A stretch of 64,000 bases of DNA from Bradyrhizobium commune (GTDB lineage: Bacteria > Pseudomonadota > Alphaproteobacteria > Rhizobiales > Xanthobacteraceae), in the NCBI RefSeq assembly GCF_015624505.1, contig NZ_CP061379.1, positions 7,501,001-7,565,000 on the forward strand, given 5' to 3'. The position numbers and the translations under genes are program-made. Every line of letters begins with the position of its first letter. Position 1 is the stretch's first letter. The notes under the pieces are model-generated. The model saw nothing but the letters and a program-made list of their open reading frames with translations, ran no database searches and was not told the DNA's origin. Positions 1 through 8,298 of the stretch are shown piece by piece.

Positions 1-793
1 AGAAGGCCGAGGCGATGGTGCCGAGCAGGCTCGCAGCGCCACCGAACACGACCACCAGGAACGTATCGACGATGTAGAGCTGACCCGACGTCGGTCCGGT
101 CGAGCCGATCATGGTGAAGGCGCTGCCGGCGACGCCGGCGATGCCGCAGCCGAGGCCGAAGGTGTAGCGGTCGACCTTCTCGGTGTTGATGCCGACGGCG
201 CCGGCCATGATGCGATTCTGCACCACCGCGCGGACCTGGCGGCCCCAGCGCGACTTGTACATCACATAGGCGACGACGATGGTGATCAGCACGGTGAGGC
301 ACATCACGAAGACGCCGTTGATCGGCACTTCGATGCTGTCGGTGACGTGCAGCGATCCGAGCATCCACTGCGGCAGCTCGACGCCGACCTCGCGCGCGCC
401 GAACACGGAGCGATAGGCCTGCTGGAGCATCAGGCTGAGGCCCCAGGTGGCGAGCAGCGTATCGAGCGGGCGCTTGTAGAGGTGCTTTATCAGCACCCAT
501 TCCACCAGCATTCCCAGCGCACCTGATGCGACAAAGGCAAGGATCATTGCGAGGAAGAAGTAGCCGCTGAAAAGGCTCGGCAAATAGGACTGGAAGAAAT
601 TCGAGGTCATCCAGGTGACGTAGGCCCCGAGGATCATGAACTCGCCATGGGCCATGTTGATGACGCCCATCTGGCCGAAGATGATCGCGAGTCCCAGCGC
701 CATCAGCACATAGACAGAGAACAGGATCAGTCCTGCAAAACCCTGCATGACGAAGATGGAGCCAAGGTCACCAAGCGAGTAGTCGCCGAACAT
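1..793 (-). CDS. urtB: Urea ABC transporter permease UrtB (3' end cut by window edge)
   Basis: Inner-membrane permease of the high-affinity urea ABC importer (branched-chain amino acid permease family, LivH-like). The ATG is at 793 and about 264 residues are visible before the left window edge; the C-terminus is missing. The N-terminus runs MFGDYSLGDLG and is followed by hydrophobic membrane segments and the family stretch around GLAIIFGQMGVINMAHGEF near residues 33-51, with NRIMAGAVGIN and GGAASLLGT further on. It lies downstream of urtA on the same strand, separated by 133 bases that hold a strong hairpin. Gene order and sequence together support urea rather than leucine transport, although the substrate cannot be proven from sequence. 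Confidence 0.9.
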   Translation of the reverse strand, partial: MFGDYSLGDLGSIFVMQGFAGLILFSVYVLMALGLAIIFGQMGVINMAHGEFMILGAYVTWMTSNFFQSYLPSLFSGYFFLAMILAFVASGALGMLVEWVLIKHLYKRPLDTLLATWGLSLMLQQAYRSVFGAREVGVELPQWMLGSLHVTDSIEVPINGVFVMCLTVLITIVVAYVMYKSRWGRQVRAVVQNRIMAGAVGINTEKVDRYTFGLGCGIAGVAGSAFTMIGSTGPTSGQLYIVDTFLVVVFGGAASLLGTIASAF

Positions 794-818
794 CGATGTC
801 CTCCGTCAGGGATGAGGT

Positions 819-848
819 CCCGCGTCGCGAGCGGATTCGCGACGCGGG
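819..848 (-). terminator. Intercistronic hairpin between urtA and urtB
   Basis: A perfect 12-bp inverted repeat (CCCGCGTCGCGA at 819-830 and its complement at 837-848) with a 6-base loop, lying between the urtA stop (927) and the urtB start (793). There is no T-run after it in the direction of transcription, so it is more likely an mRNA-stabilising or attenuating stem-loop than a full terminator. Such structures commonly raise the level of the binding protein over the membrane subunits. Confidence 0.6.
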
Positions 849-926
849 GGTCTTGGGCATGGACTTGCAATCCACGCCAGGGAGCGGTTTTGCCTTCAGG
901 GAAGACGACGACGAACGCCGCGTCTC

Positions 927-2186
927 TTACTGGTAACCCTTCGGGAATGGATCCGGCTCGACGAGATCGGCGGTCTCGTAGATCAGCTCGAATTGGCCAT
1001 CGAGCTTGGCGCGGCCCACGCGGGTCTTCGACCAGAGGTGATGGTTTTCGTGGATGCGCACGTAACCTTCCGGCGCGCCCTTGAACTCGACGCCGGGCGA
1101 AGCCGCCGCGATCTTGTCGACGTCGAAGGAGCCGGCCTTCTCGACCGTCAACTTCCACAACCACGGGCCGAGATAGGCAGCCTGGGTGACGTCTCCGATC
1201 ACGGTCTTCTCGCCCCACATCTTCTTGAACGCGGGCACGAAGGCCTTGTTGTTCGGATTGTCGAGCGACTGGAAGTACTTCATGCAGGCATAGGCGCCCG
1301 CGATGTTCTCGCCACCGATGCCGTCGATTTCGTCCTCGGTCACCGAGATCGTCAGCAGCGCCTGCTTGGAGAGGTCGATGCCGGCCGCCTTGAGCTGCTT
1401 GTAGAAGGCGACGTTGGAGCCGCCGACGACGTCAGTGAAGATCACGTCGGGCTTGGTCAGCTTGATCTTGTTGATGACCGAGTTGAATTGGGTGTTGCCG
1501 AGCGGATAGTACTCCTCGCCGACGACCTTGCCTTTCAGCACGTTCTCGACATGCTTGCGCGCGATCTTGTTCGAGGTGCGCGGCCAGATGTAGTCGGAGC
1601 CGATGAAGAAGAACGACTTGGCGCCCTTCTCCTTGGCGATCCAGTTCAGTCCGGCGAGGATCTGCTGGGTCGCCTCCTGGCCGGTGTAGATCACGTTCTT
1701 GGACTGCTCGAGACCTTCATAGAAGGTCGGATAGTAGAGCATGCCGTTGTACTGCTCGACGACCGGCAGCACCGCCTTGCGCGAGGCCGAGGTCCAGCAA
1801 CCCATGATCGCCGCGACCTTGTCGTTGACGAGCAGCTTCTTCGCTTTCTCCGCGAAGGTCGGCCAGTCGCTGGCGCCGTCTTCCTGGATGAACTTGATCT
1901 TGCGGCCGAGCACGCCGCCGGCGGCATTGATCTGCTCGATGGCAAGCTTTTCGGCCTCGATCGAGCCGGTTTCGGAGATCGCCATGGTACCGGTCGCCGA
2001 ATGCAGGATGCCGACCGTCACCTCGGTGTCAGTGACCGCAAGGCCGGTGGTGTTGACCGCCGAGGTCGCCGGAGCCTGCGCGAATGACGCCCGCGGCAGC
2101 ATCGTGATGGCCGGCACGGCCGCCATTCCCATCAATAGTTTACGCCGGAGCGGCGACAACAGGCCCTTGTTTGCTTCGTCTGACAT
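927..2186 (-). CDS. urtA: Urea ABC transporter substrate-binding protein UrtA
   Basis: Periplasmic binding protein of the urea importer (type I periplasmic-binding fold, UrtA/AmiC-like). I start it at 2186 (MSDEANKGLLSPLRRKLLMG), which places a twin-arginine-like RRKLLMG signal and hydrophobic core (VPAITMLPRASFAQA) at the N-terminus; an in-frame upstream extension to 2282 looks non-coding. The mature protein begins near TEVTVGILHSATGTMAIS and ends with a UrtA-typical tail around HHLWSKTRVGRAKLDG. Length 419 aa is normal for UrtA. It precedes urtB and is divergent from the permease-type sensor kinase, which suggests linked control by nitrogen or urea. Confidence 0.93.
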   Translation of the reverse strand: MSDEANKGLLSPLRRKLLMGMAAVPAITMLPRASFAQAPATSAVNTTGLAVTDTEVTVGILHSATGTMAISETGSIEAEKLAIEQINAAGGVLGRKIKFIQEDGASDWPTFAEKAKKLLVNDKVAAIMGCWTSASRKAVLPVVEQYNGMLYYPTFYEGLEQSKNVIYTGQEATQQILAGLNWIAKEKGAKSFFFIGSDYIWPRTSNKIARKHVENVLKGKVVGEEYYPLGNTQFNSVINKIKLTKPDVIFTDVVGGSNVAFYKQLKAAGIDLSKQALLTISVTEDEIDGIGGENIAGAYACMKYFQSLDNPNNKAFVPAFKKMWGEKTVIGDVTQAAYLGPWLWKLTVEKAGSFDVDKIAAASPGVEFKGAPEGYVRIHENHHLWSKTRVGRAKLDGQFELIYETADLVEPDPFPKGYQ

Positions 2187-2257
2187 GAGCACCCCACTTT
2201 TGTTCGAGGACACGCGATTGGTCCTGTGAGGATGGCTCGAATTTGTGCAGCGCAAGC

Positions 2258-2275
2258 ATACGCAAGATCGCGTAT
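2258..2275. promoter_or_regulatory. Inverted repeat in urtA / sensor-kinase intergenic region
   Basis: Perfect 6-bp arms ATACGC and GCGTAT separated by AAGATC, in the 167-base region between the urtA start and the sensor start. Just outside it lie TGCAG (2246-2250) and CTGCA (2277-2281). The site is about 30 bases upstream of the sigma-54-like promoter of the sensor and about 70 bases upstream of urtA, so it could bind a regulator acting on either side. No known consensus is matched. Confidence 0.35.
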
Positions 2276-2305
2276 ACTGCACCGCAAAATACCGACGTAG
2301 GCTTT

Positions 2306-2320
2306 TGGTACGGGATTTGC
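2306..2320 (+). promoter_or_regulatory. Sigma-54 (RpoN) type promoter for the permease-kinase gene
   Basis: TGGTACGGGATTTGC matches the sigma-54 consensus TGGCACG-N4-TTGC at all but one position. The GG and GC dinucleotides have the required spacing of 10 bases (GG at 2307-2308, GC at 2319-2320). Predicted transcription start is about 2332, leaving a leader of about 20 bases before a GTG start at 2354. This would put the sensor under nitrogen-type control, in keeping with the urea transporter next door. Confidence 0.6.
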
Positions 2321-2353
2321 GAGGGATCCGGCAGTTTCGGAAGTGGGGTTAGA

Positions 2354-5300
2354 GTGGCAGGGCGGCAGCGAATAGACCGCGTCAGGCGCCAGTACAACCA
2401 ATGGGTCGCCAACCAGACGCTGGAAGACTACGCGCTGCGCTTCACCGCCAAGAGCGCGCGCCGCTGGTCCGCCGCCCGTGTCGCCAACACCGCAATCGGC
2501 GCGATCTCCTTCCTGGTGCTTGAAGCGATCGGCGGCACCATCACCCTCAATTACGGCGTCACCAACGCCGCCGCCGCGATCCTCGTCGTTTCCGCCATCA
2601 TCTTCTGCTGCGGCGTACCCATTGCCTATTATGCCGCCAAATGCGGCATCGACATTGACCTCCTCACCCGCGGCGCCGGTTTCGGCTATATCGGCTCGAC
2701 CATCACCTCGCTGATCTACGCCTCCTTCACTTTTATTTTCTTCGCGATCGAGGCGGTGATCCTGGCAACCGCGCTGGAGATGTGTTTGGGCATCCCGCGC
2801 CCGATCGGTTACCTCATCAGCGCGGTCGCGATCATACCGCTCGTGACCTACGGCATCACGCTGATCAGCCGCTTCCAGCTCTGGACGCAGCCGCTCTGGG
2901 TCGTCCTGCACATCCTGCCGTTCGCCGCGATCGCATGGGCCAGCCCGCACTCCTTCACGGAGTGGCACAACTTTGCCGGCGAGCACGGCGACCTCGGTGG
3001 AGGTTTCGATCTGCTGCCGTTCGGCGTCGCGTCCTCGGTTGTGTTCTCGCTGGTTGCGCAAATCGGCGAGCAGGTCGACTTCCTGCGCTTCCTGCCGCGC
3101 GACCGCCGCACCTCGAAGGCGTCGTGGTGGATCGCGCTGATGAGCGCCGGGCCTGGCTGGATCGTGCTCGGCGCGCTGAAACTCATGGCCGGCTCTTTCC
3201 TCGCCTTCTTTGCGCTGAGCCACGGCGTGCCACCCGAAGAGGCCGCCGAGCCCGCGCATATGTATCTCGTGGCGTTTCGCTACGTGCTGTCGGAGCCGGA
3301 CCTCGCGCTGGCGCTGACCGGCTTCTTCGTGATCCTGTCGCAACTCAAGATCAACGTCACCAACGCCTATGCCGGCTCGATCGCATGGTCGAACTTCTTC
3401 TCGCGGCTGACCCATAGCCATCCCGGCCGCGTCGTCTGGCTGGTGTTCAACGTGATGGTGGCGCTGCTGCTGATGGAGATCGGCGTCTACAAGGCGCTGG
3501 AGCAGACGCTCGCGCTCTATTCCAACGTCGCGATCGCCTGGGTCGGCGCGCTGGTGTCCGACCTCGTGATCAACAAGCCGCTCGGCCTGCGTCCGCCGCA
3601 GATGGAGTTCAAGCGGGCGCATCTCTACGACATCAACCCGGTTGGCGTCGGCGCGATGACGCTCGCGATCATCGTCTCGATCGCCGCCTTCTACGGCCTG
3701 TTCGGCCCGACCATGAAGGCGCTCGCCGCCTTCGTCGCGCTGACGGTCGCCTTCGTCACCGCGCCGATCATCGCGTGGCTGACGGACGGCAAGTTCTACA
3801 TCGCACGCAAGCCGAAGCGGAGCTGGGCCAATATCGAATCGATCCAGTGCTGCATCTGCGAGCACCATTTCGAGCCGGAGGACACCACCTCCTGCCCCGC
3901 TTATGCCGGACCGATCTGCTCGCTTTGCTGTTCGCTTGACGCGCGCTGCCACGACCTCTGCAAACCGCATGGACGCGCACAGGCGCAGTTCGCCGACGCG
4001 CTCAGCAAGATCCTTCCGCAACCGATCTACGCGCGGATCAATTCGCAGTTCGGTCACTACATCGGCGTGTTCGTGGTCTCTGCCGGCCTCGTCGCGCTGG
4101 TGCTCGGGCTGATCTACCTCCAGACCTCGGCGAGCGTGCATGGCGATAACATGCTCGTCTCCAACGTGCTGTGGAAGGTGTTCTTCTCGCTCAGCATCAT
4201 CATCGGCGTGGTCGCCTGGCTGTTCGTGCTGGCGCAGCAGAGCCGCCGTGCGGCGGAAGCCGAGACGCGGCGGCAGACCACGCTCTTGATCCAGGAAATC
4301 GACGCGCACAAGCGCACCGACGCCGAGCTTCAACGTGCCAAGGAGGTCGCCGAATCCGCCAACCTCGCCAAGAGCCGTTATGTGGTCGGCTTAAGCCACG
4401 AGCTGCGCTCGCCGCTGAACGCGATCAGCGGCTATGCCCAGCTGCTGGAGCAGGATTCGACGCTGAACACCAAGCCGCGCGACCAGGTCCGCGTCGTCCG
4501 CCGCAGCGCCGATCATCTCTCCGGCCTGATCGACGGCATTCTGGACATCTCCAAGATCGAGGCGGGACGGCTTTATCTCTCCCGCGATGAGGTCCGCTTG
4601 AGCGATTTCCTCGATCAGCTCGTCGGCATGTTCCGCCTCCAGGCCGGCGCCAAGGGCATCGACTTCGTCTTCAGGCGGCCGCCGACATTGCCGACGGTGG
4701 TCTATGCCGACGAGAAGCGGCTGCGCCAGGTCCTGATCAACCTGCTGTCAAACGCGATCAAGTTCACCCAGACCGGCAGCGTCCAATTTGTGGTGCATTA
4801 TCGCAGTCCCGTCGCCGAGTTCGAGGTGATCGACACCGGCCCCGGCATCCAGGGTGACGACCTCGAACGCATCTTCGCGCCGTTTGAACGCGGTGCACTT
4901 GGGGTCTCGCAACCGCATACCGGCACGGGACTGGGGCTCACGATCAGCCGATTGCTCGCCGGCGTGATGGGTGGCGACATCAAGGTCACCAGCACGGTCG
5001 GCACCGGCAGCACGTTCAAGGTGAAGATGCTGCTGTCGGAGGTCACCAATCCCAGGCGCACCGCGCCGGTGGAAGCGCCGGTCTCCGGCTATCACGGCGC
5101 GCGCAAGACCATCCTCATCACCGACGACGATCCAGTTCACCGCGACCTCTTGCGCGAGGTGCTGACGCCACTCGGGTTCATCCTGCTCAGCGCCGCCGAC
5201 GGCCCGGGCTGCCTGGCGCTGGCGCAGCACTGCAGGCCCGACCTGTTCCTGCTCGACATCTCGATGCCGGGCATGGACGGCTGGACGGTCGCGGAGACGC

Positions 5301-5725
5301 TGCGCGCGAGCGGCCATCACCAGGCGCGTATCCTGATGGTGTCGGCCAGCGCGCTCGAAGCCCACGGCGCGCCGCTAGCGCAGCCCTTCCACGACGGCTA
5401 TCTGATGAAGCCGATCGACATCCCGCGGCTTCTGGAAAGCATCCGTCAACTGCTGAAGATCGAATGGCAATACGGCTCTGACGAGATTGCCGTGCCGTTG
5501 TGGCGACCGGACAGTGGCTCGCGTCCACCGGTCAAGCACATCAAGGCGCTGATCGGGCTCGGCCAGATCGGCTACGTCAAGGGCATCCAGTTGAAGCTGG
5601 ACGAGATCGGCGGCGAGCATCCCGAGCATGCCGACTTCGTCGCGGAAATGCGGTCGCTGGTCGATCGCTTCGATCTCGACCAGTACATGGCAACATTGAA
5701 AACACTGCATGCTTATGAGCATTGA
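2354..5725 (+). CDS. NCS1-type permease / hybrid histidine kinase fusion
   Basis: A membrane sensor of 1123 aa. I use the GTG at 2354 because it follows a sigma-54-like promoter; the frame is open further upstream. Residues about 45-480 form a roughly 12-helix permease domain resembling purine/cytosine (NCS1) transporters. Next come a cysteine-rich stretch at 499-536 with nine Cys, then two membrane helices and a coiled linker. The kinase follows, with the H-box SHELRSPLNA (His682), the N-box LINLLSNAIKF and the G-boxes DTGPGIQ and GTGLGLTISR. A receiver domain (LLDISMPGMDGW, Asp968; LMKPI) and an 80-aa tail complete it. It overlaps the next response regulator gene. The permease domain presumably senses or carries a small nitrogenous ligand (inference), and the urea genes lie divergently. 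Confidence 0.88.
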   Translation: MAGRQRIDRVRRQYNQWVANQTLEDYALRFTAKSARRWSAARVANTAIGAISFLVLEAIGGTITLNYGVTNAAAAILVVSAIIFCCGVPIAYYAAKCGIDIDLLTRGAGFGYIGSTITSLIYASFTFIFFAIEAVILATALEMCLGIPRPIGYLISAVAIIPLVTYGITLISRFQLWTQPLWVVLHILPFAAIAWASPHSFTEWHNFAGEHGDLGGGFDLLPFGVASSVVFSLVAQIGEQVDFLRFLPRDRRTSKASWWIALMSAGPGWIVLGALKLMAGSFLAFFALSHGVPPEEAAEPAHMYLVAFRYVLSEPDLALALTGFFVILSQLKINVTNAYAGSIAWSNFFSRLTHSHPGRVVWLVFNVMVALLLMEIGVYKALEQTLALYSNVAIAWVGALVSDLVINKPLGLRPPQMEFKRAHLYDINPVGVGAMTLAIIVSIAAFYGLFGPTMKALAAFVALTVAFVTAPIIAWLTDGKFYIARKPKRSWANIESIQCCICEHHFEPEDTTSCPAYAGPICSLCCSLDARCHDLCKPHGRAQAQFADALSKILPQPIYARINSQFGHYIGVFVVSAGLVALVLGLIYLQTSASVHGDNMLVSNVLWKVFFSLSIIIGVVAWLFVLAQQSRRAAEAETRRQTTLLIQEIDAHKRTDAELQRAKEVAESANLAKSRYVVGLSHELRSPLNAISGYAQLLEQDSTLNTKPRDQVRVVRRSADHLSGLIDGILDISKIEAGRLYLSRDEVRLSDFLDQLVGMFRLQAGAKGIDFVFRRPPTLPTVVYADEKRLRQVLINLLSNAIKFTQTGSVQFVVHYRSPVAEFEVIDTGPGIQGDDLERIFAPFERGALGVSQPHTGTGLGLTISRLLAGVMGGDIKVTSTVGTGSTFKVKMLLSEVTNPRRTAPVEAPVSGYHGARKTILITDDDPVHRDLLREVLTPLGFILLSAADGPGCLALAQHCRPDLFLLDISMPGMDGWTVAETLRASGHHQARILMVSASALEAHGAPLAQPFHDGYLMKPIDIPRLLESIRQLLKIEWQYGSDEIAVPLWRPDSGSRPPVKHIKALIGLGQIGYVKGIQLKLDEIGGEHPEHADFVAEMRSLVDRFDLDQYMATLKTLHAYEH

Positions 5726-6641
5726 GCCAAAAAAGCGCGACGTCGCGCTCGTTGTCGACGACTCTCCGGAGACGCTGCGACTGCTCACCGACGCCCTCGA
5801 CGGCGCCGGCATGACGGTGATGGTGGCGCTCGATGGCGCGGCCGCAATGCGCATCGTCGACCAGATCACACCCGACATCGTGCTGCTCGACGCCGTGATG
5901 CCCGGCATCGACGGATTCGAAACCTGCCGCCGGCTCAAACGCGACGCGGGCCTTGCCAATGTGCCCGTGATCTTCATGACCGGCCTCGCCGAAACCGAGC
6001 ACATCGTGCGCGGGCTGGAAGCCGGCGGCGTCGACTACGTGACAAAACCGATCGTGATCGAGGAGATGCTGGCGCGCATCCGCGTCCATCTCGGCAATGC
6101 ACGGCTGACGCAAAGCGCCCGTGCCGCGCTCGACGTCTCCGGCCGCTTCCTGTTCGCGGTCAACCGCCAGGGCAGCATTCTCTGGGCAACGCCGCAGGCG
6201 CAGAAATTATTGACCGACCACCACGGCGCGCCCACGGGCGAAGAGATCAGACTGCCGCCATCGCTGCTGCAATGGCTGGAACAGGCGCACAAGGGCAAGG
6301 GCGGATCGAAATCGCAGGCCGCCTCGCTCCCCGATAATCCGCAGCTACGATTTTATTACATGGGCGAGCTCGGCCCGAACGAATTCCTGCTGCGGCTCTC
6401 CAAGGAATCCGGCACCGCGCTGCCGCCGGAGTTCACCAGTGAGCTCGGCCTCACCACCCGCGAAGGCGAGGTGCTGGCGTGGCTCTCCAAAGGTAAGACC
6501 AACCGCGACATCGCGCAGATTTTGGGCCTCAGCCCGCGCACGGTCGACAAGCATCTGGAGCAGATCTACGCCAAGCTGGGCGTAGAGAACCGGACGGCGG
6601 CCGCGGCGATTGCCGCGAATACGACGCGGAAGAATTCCTAG
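5715..6641 (+). CDS. LuxR-family response regulator paired with the permease-kinase
   Basis: Two-domain response regulator of 308 aa. The N-terminal receiver (residues about 10-125) has VVDDSPET, the phospho-acceptor in IVLLDAVMPGID (Asp59) and the lysine in YVTKPIVIEE. A linker follows, then a LuxR/FixJ helix-turn-helix at about 235-300 (LTTREGEVLAWLSKGKTN and LSPRTVDKHLEQIYAKL). Starts at 5709 and 5715 are both ATG and both lie inside the 3' end of the kinase gene, whose stop is at 5723-5725, so translation is probably coupled. It is the likely output partner of the hybrid kinase; its targets cannot be read from sequence, but urtAB are natural candidates. Confidence 0.88.
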   Translation: MSIEPKKRDVALVVDDSPETLRLLTDALDGAGMTVMVALDGAAAMRIVDQITPDIVLLDAVMPGIDGFETCRRLKRDAGLANVPVIFMTGLAETEHIVRGLEAGGVDYVTKPIVIEEMLARIRVHLGNARLTQSARAALDVSGRFLFAVNRQGSILWATPQAQKLLTDHHGAPTGEEIRLPPSLLQWLEQAHKGKGGSKSQAASLPDNPQLRFYYMGELGPNEFLLRLSKESGTALPPEFTSELGLTTREGEVLAWLSKGKTNRDIAQILGLSPRTVDKHLEQIYAKLGVENRTAAAAIAANTTRKNS

Positions 6642-6673
6642 CCGCGAATGAGTTGAGGCGCTAACGCGCCCCC

Positions 6674-8173
6674 TCACCCGTACACGAACGCCTTGTCATC
6701 CAGATCCGTCTTCGGGATCTCGTCCTTCTCGGTCCAGTAATCCTGGCTGTGCTGCCATTCCGGCTTGTCGCCGCGCTTCGGCAACAGGTTCATGTCGCGC
6801 ATAATGTAGCCGGGGTTGAAATTTTCCGGATCAATCCAGGGCAGGATCGGCATGTTGTGATCTTCAGGGCGTAACGCGACGGCGACCTTCTTCGTGCCTT
6901 TCGCCTTCATGTGGCCAAGCAGCCGGCACACAAAGTCCGCGACGAGGTCGACGCGCAGCGTCCAGCTCGCGCGGAAATAGCCGAACACCCAGACCATGTT
7001 CGGCACGCCCGTGAACATCATGCCGCGATAGGTGACGGTGTCGCCGAAGGCAAGCGGCTTGCCATCGATCTCGAAGGCGATGTCGCCGAGAGCTGCGAGA
7101 TTGAAGCCGGTCGCGGTGATGATGACGTCAGCTTCGAGCAGCTTGCCCGATTTGAGCTGGATGCCGTTCTCGACGAAGCACTCGATCTCGTCGGTGACGA
7201 CGGAGGCCTTGCCGCTGGCGATGCCCTTGAAAAGGTCGGCATCCGGCACGAAGGCGATACGCTGCCGCCACGGCCGATAGCTTGGCGTGAAATGTGTCTC
7301 GACGTCGTAGTCCGGACCGAGCACCGCGCTGATCTGGCCGATCAGCTCCTTCTTCACCTGCTCGGGCTTGGCGATGCAGAGCTTGGTGAACGCATCCTGC
7401 TCGAACAAAATCTTGCGGCGGACGATCTCGTGGATCCAGGCCTCGTCGACCTGGAGCCGGCGCAATTCCTCCGCGATCTCGATGGCATTGCGGCCGAGAC
7501 GGAAATAGGTCGGCGAGCGCTGAAGCATGGTGACATGCGCGCATGTGTCGGCGATGTTCGGCACCAGCGTGGCCGCCGTCGCGCCCGAGCCGATCACCAC
7601 GACCTTCTTGCCGGCGAGGTCGATATCGTCCGGCCAGGTCTGCGGGTGGACGATGCGGCCCTTGAAGCGGTCGGTGCCCTTCCATTCCGGCGTATAGCCT
7701 TCGGAATGGCGATAATAACCCTGGCACATCCAGAGGAAATTCGCAGTGAAGGTCTTCGGCTCGCCCGTATCCGTCGTCGCCTCGATGGTCCAGAGATCTT
7801 GCTCGCTCGACCAGCTCGCCGAATTGATCCTGTGCTTGTAGCGGATGTGGCGCGCGATATCGTTGTCCTCGATCACCTCGTTCATGTAGGCGAGGATCTC
7901 TTCGGCGGTCGCGATCGGCGGACCGACCCAGGGCTTGAAGCTGTAGCCGAAGGTGTGGAGGTCGCTGTCCGACCGGATGCCGGGATAGCGATGCGTGGTC
8001 CAGGTGCCGCCGAAGGTTGCCTGCGTCTCCAGGATGACGAAGCTCGTCCCCGGCAGCTGCTTCTGGACGTGATAGGCGCTGCCGATGCCGGAGATGCCGG
8101 CGCCGACGATCAGCACGTCGAAATGCTCTGAGGCCTGTCTGGTGGTGGCGCGACTGCGAACAGCGACATTCAT
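6674..8173 (-). CDS. Flavin-containing monooxygenase (Baeyer-Villiger type)
   Basis: NADPH- and FAD-dependent monooxygenase of 499 aa, expected to insert oxygen next to a ketone or oxidise a heteroatom. The FAD dinucleotide fold is at the N-terminus (DVLIVGAGISGIG, residues 19-31). The Baeyer-Villiger fingerprint FxGxxxHxxxWP is present as FKGRIVHPQTWPDD, followed by a second nucleotide fold (VVVIGSGATA). The start at 8173 (MNVAVRSRATT) is preferred over an in-frame upstream extension lacking any conserved feature. It converges on the response regulator gene with 32 bases between stops. The substrate is not identifiable; steroids, cyclic ketones or siderophore amines are all possible. Confidence 0.88.
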   Translation of the reverse strand: MNVAVRSRATTRQASEHFDVLIVGAGISGIGSAYHVQKQLPGTSFVILETQATFGGTWTTHRYPGIRSDSDLHTFGYSFKPWVGPPIATAEEILAYMNEVIEDNDIARHIRYKHRINSASWSSEQDLWTIEATTDTGEPKTFTANFLWMCQGYYRHSEGYTPEWKGTDRFKGRIVHPQTWPDDIDLAGKKVVVIGSGATAATLVPNIADTCAHVTMLQRSPTYFRLGRNAIEIAEELRRLQVDEAWIHEIVRRKILFEQDAFTKLCIAKPEQVKKELIGQISAVLGPDYDVETHFTPSYRPWRQRIAFVPDADLFKGIASGKASVVTDEIECFVENGIQLKSGKLLEADVIITATGFNLAALGDIAFEIDGKPLAFGDTVTYRGMMFTGVPNMVWVFGYFRASWTLRVDLVADFVCRLLGHMKAKGTKKVAVALRPEDHNMPILPWIDPENFNPGYIMRDMNLLPKRGDKPEWQHSQDYWTEKDEIPKTDLDDKAFVYG

Positions 8174-8298
8174 TGTTGCTTCTATGCCTTGCTTGCTTTT
8201 TGAGGCCGCCCTCGATGGGCGGCGCGTTTCCTCCGCGACGGGCATGGTCGCCCACCGCGCCTTCGCTGCAAAATGACATAGATCAGTTCGCGATCAAA

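Noticed and set aside
2246..2287. Possible NtrC binding site (TGCAG...CTGCACC) upstream of the permease-kinase
   Set aside because: The NtrC consensus TGCACC-N5-GGTGCA is not met: the half-sites have the wrong sequence and spacing.
2132..4333. A 733-residue minus-strand frame opposite the permease-kinase and continuing over urtA's 5' end
   Set aside because: The permease-kinase on the other strand has convincing domains; the antisense protein shows only low-complexity charged sequence.
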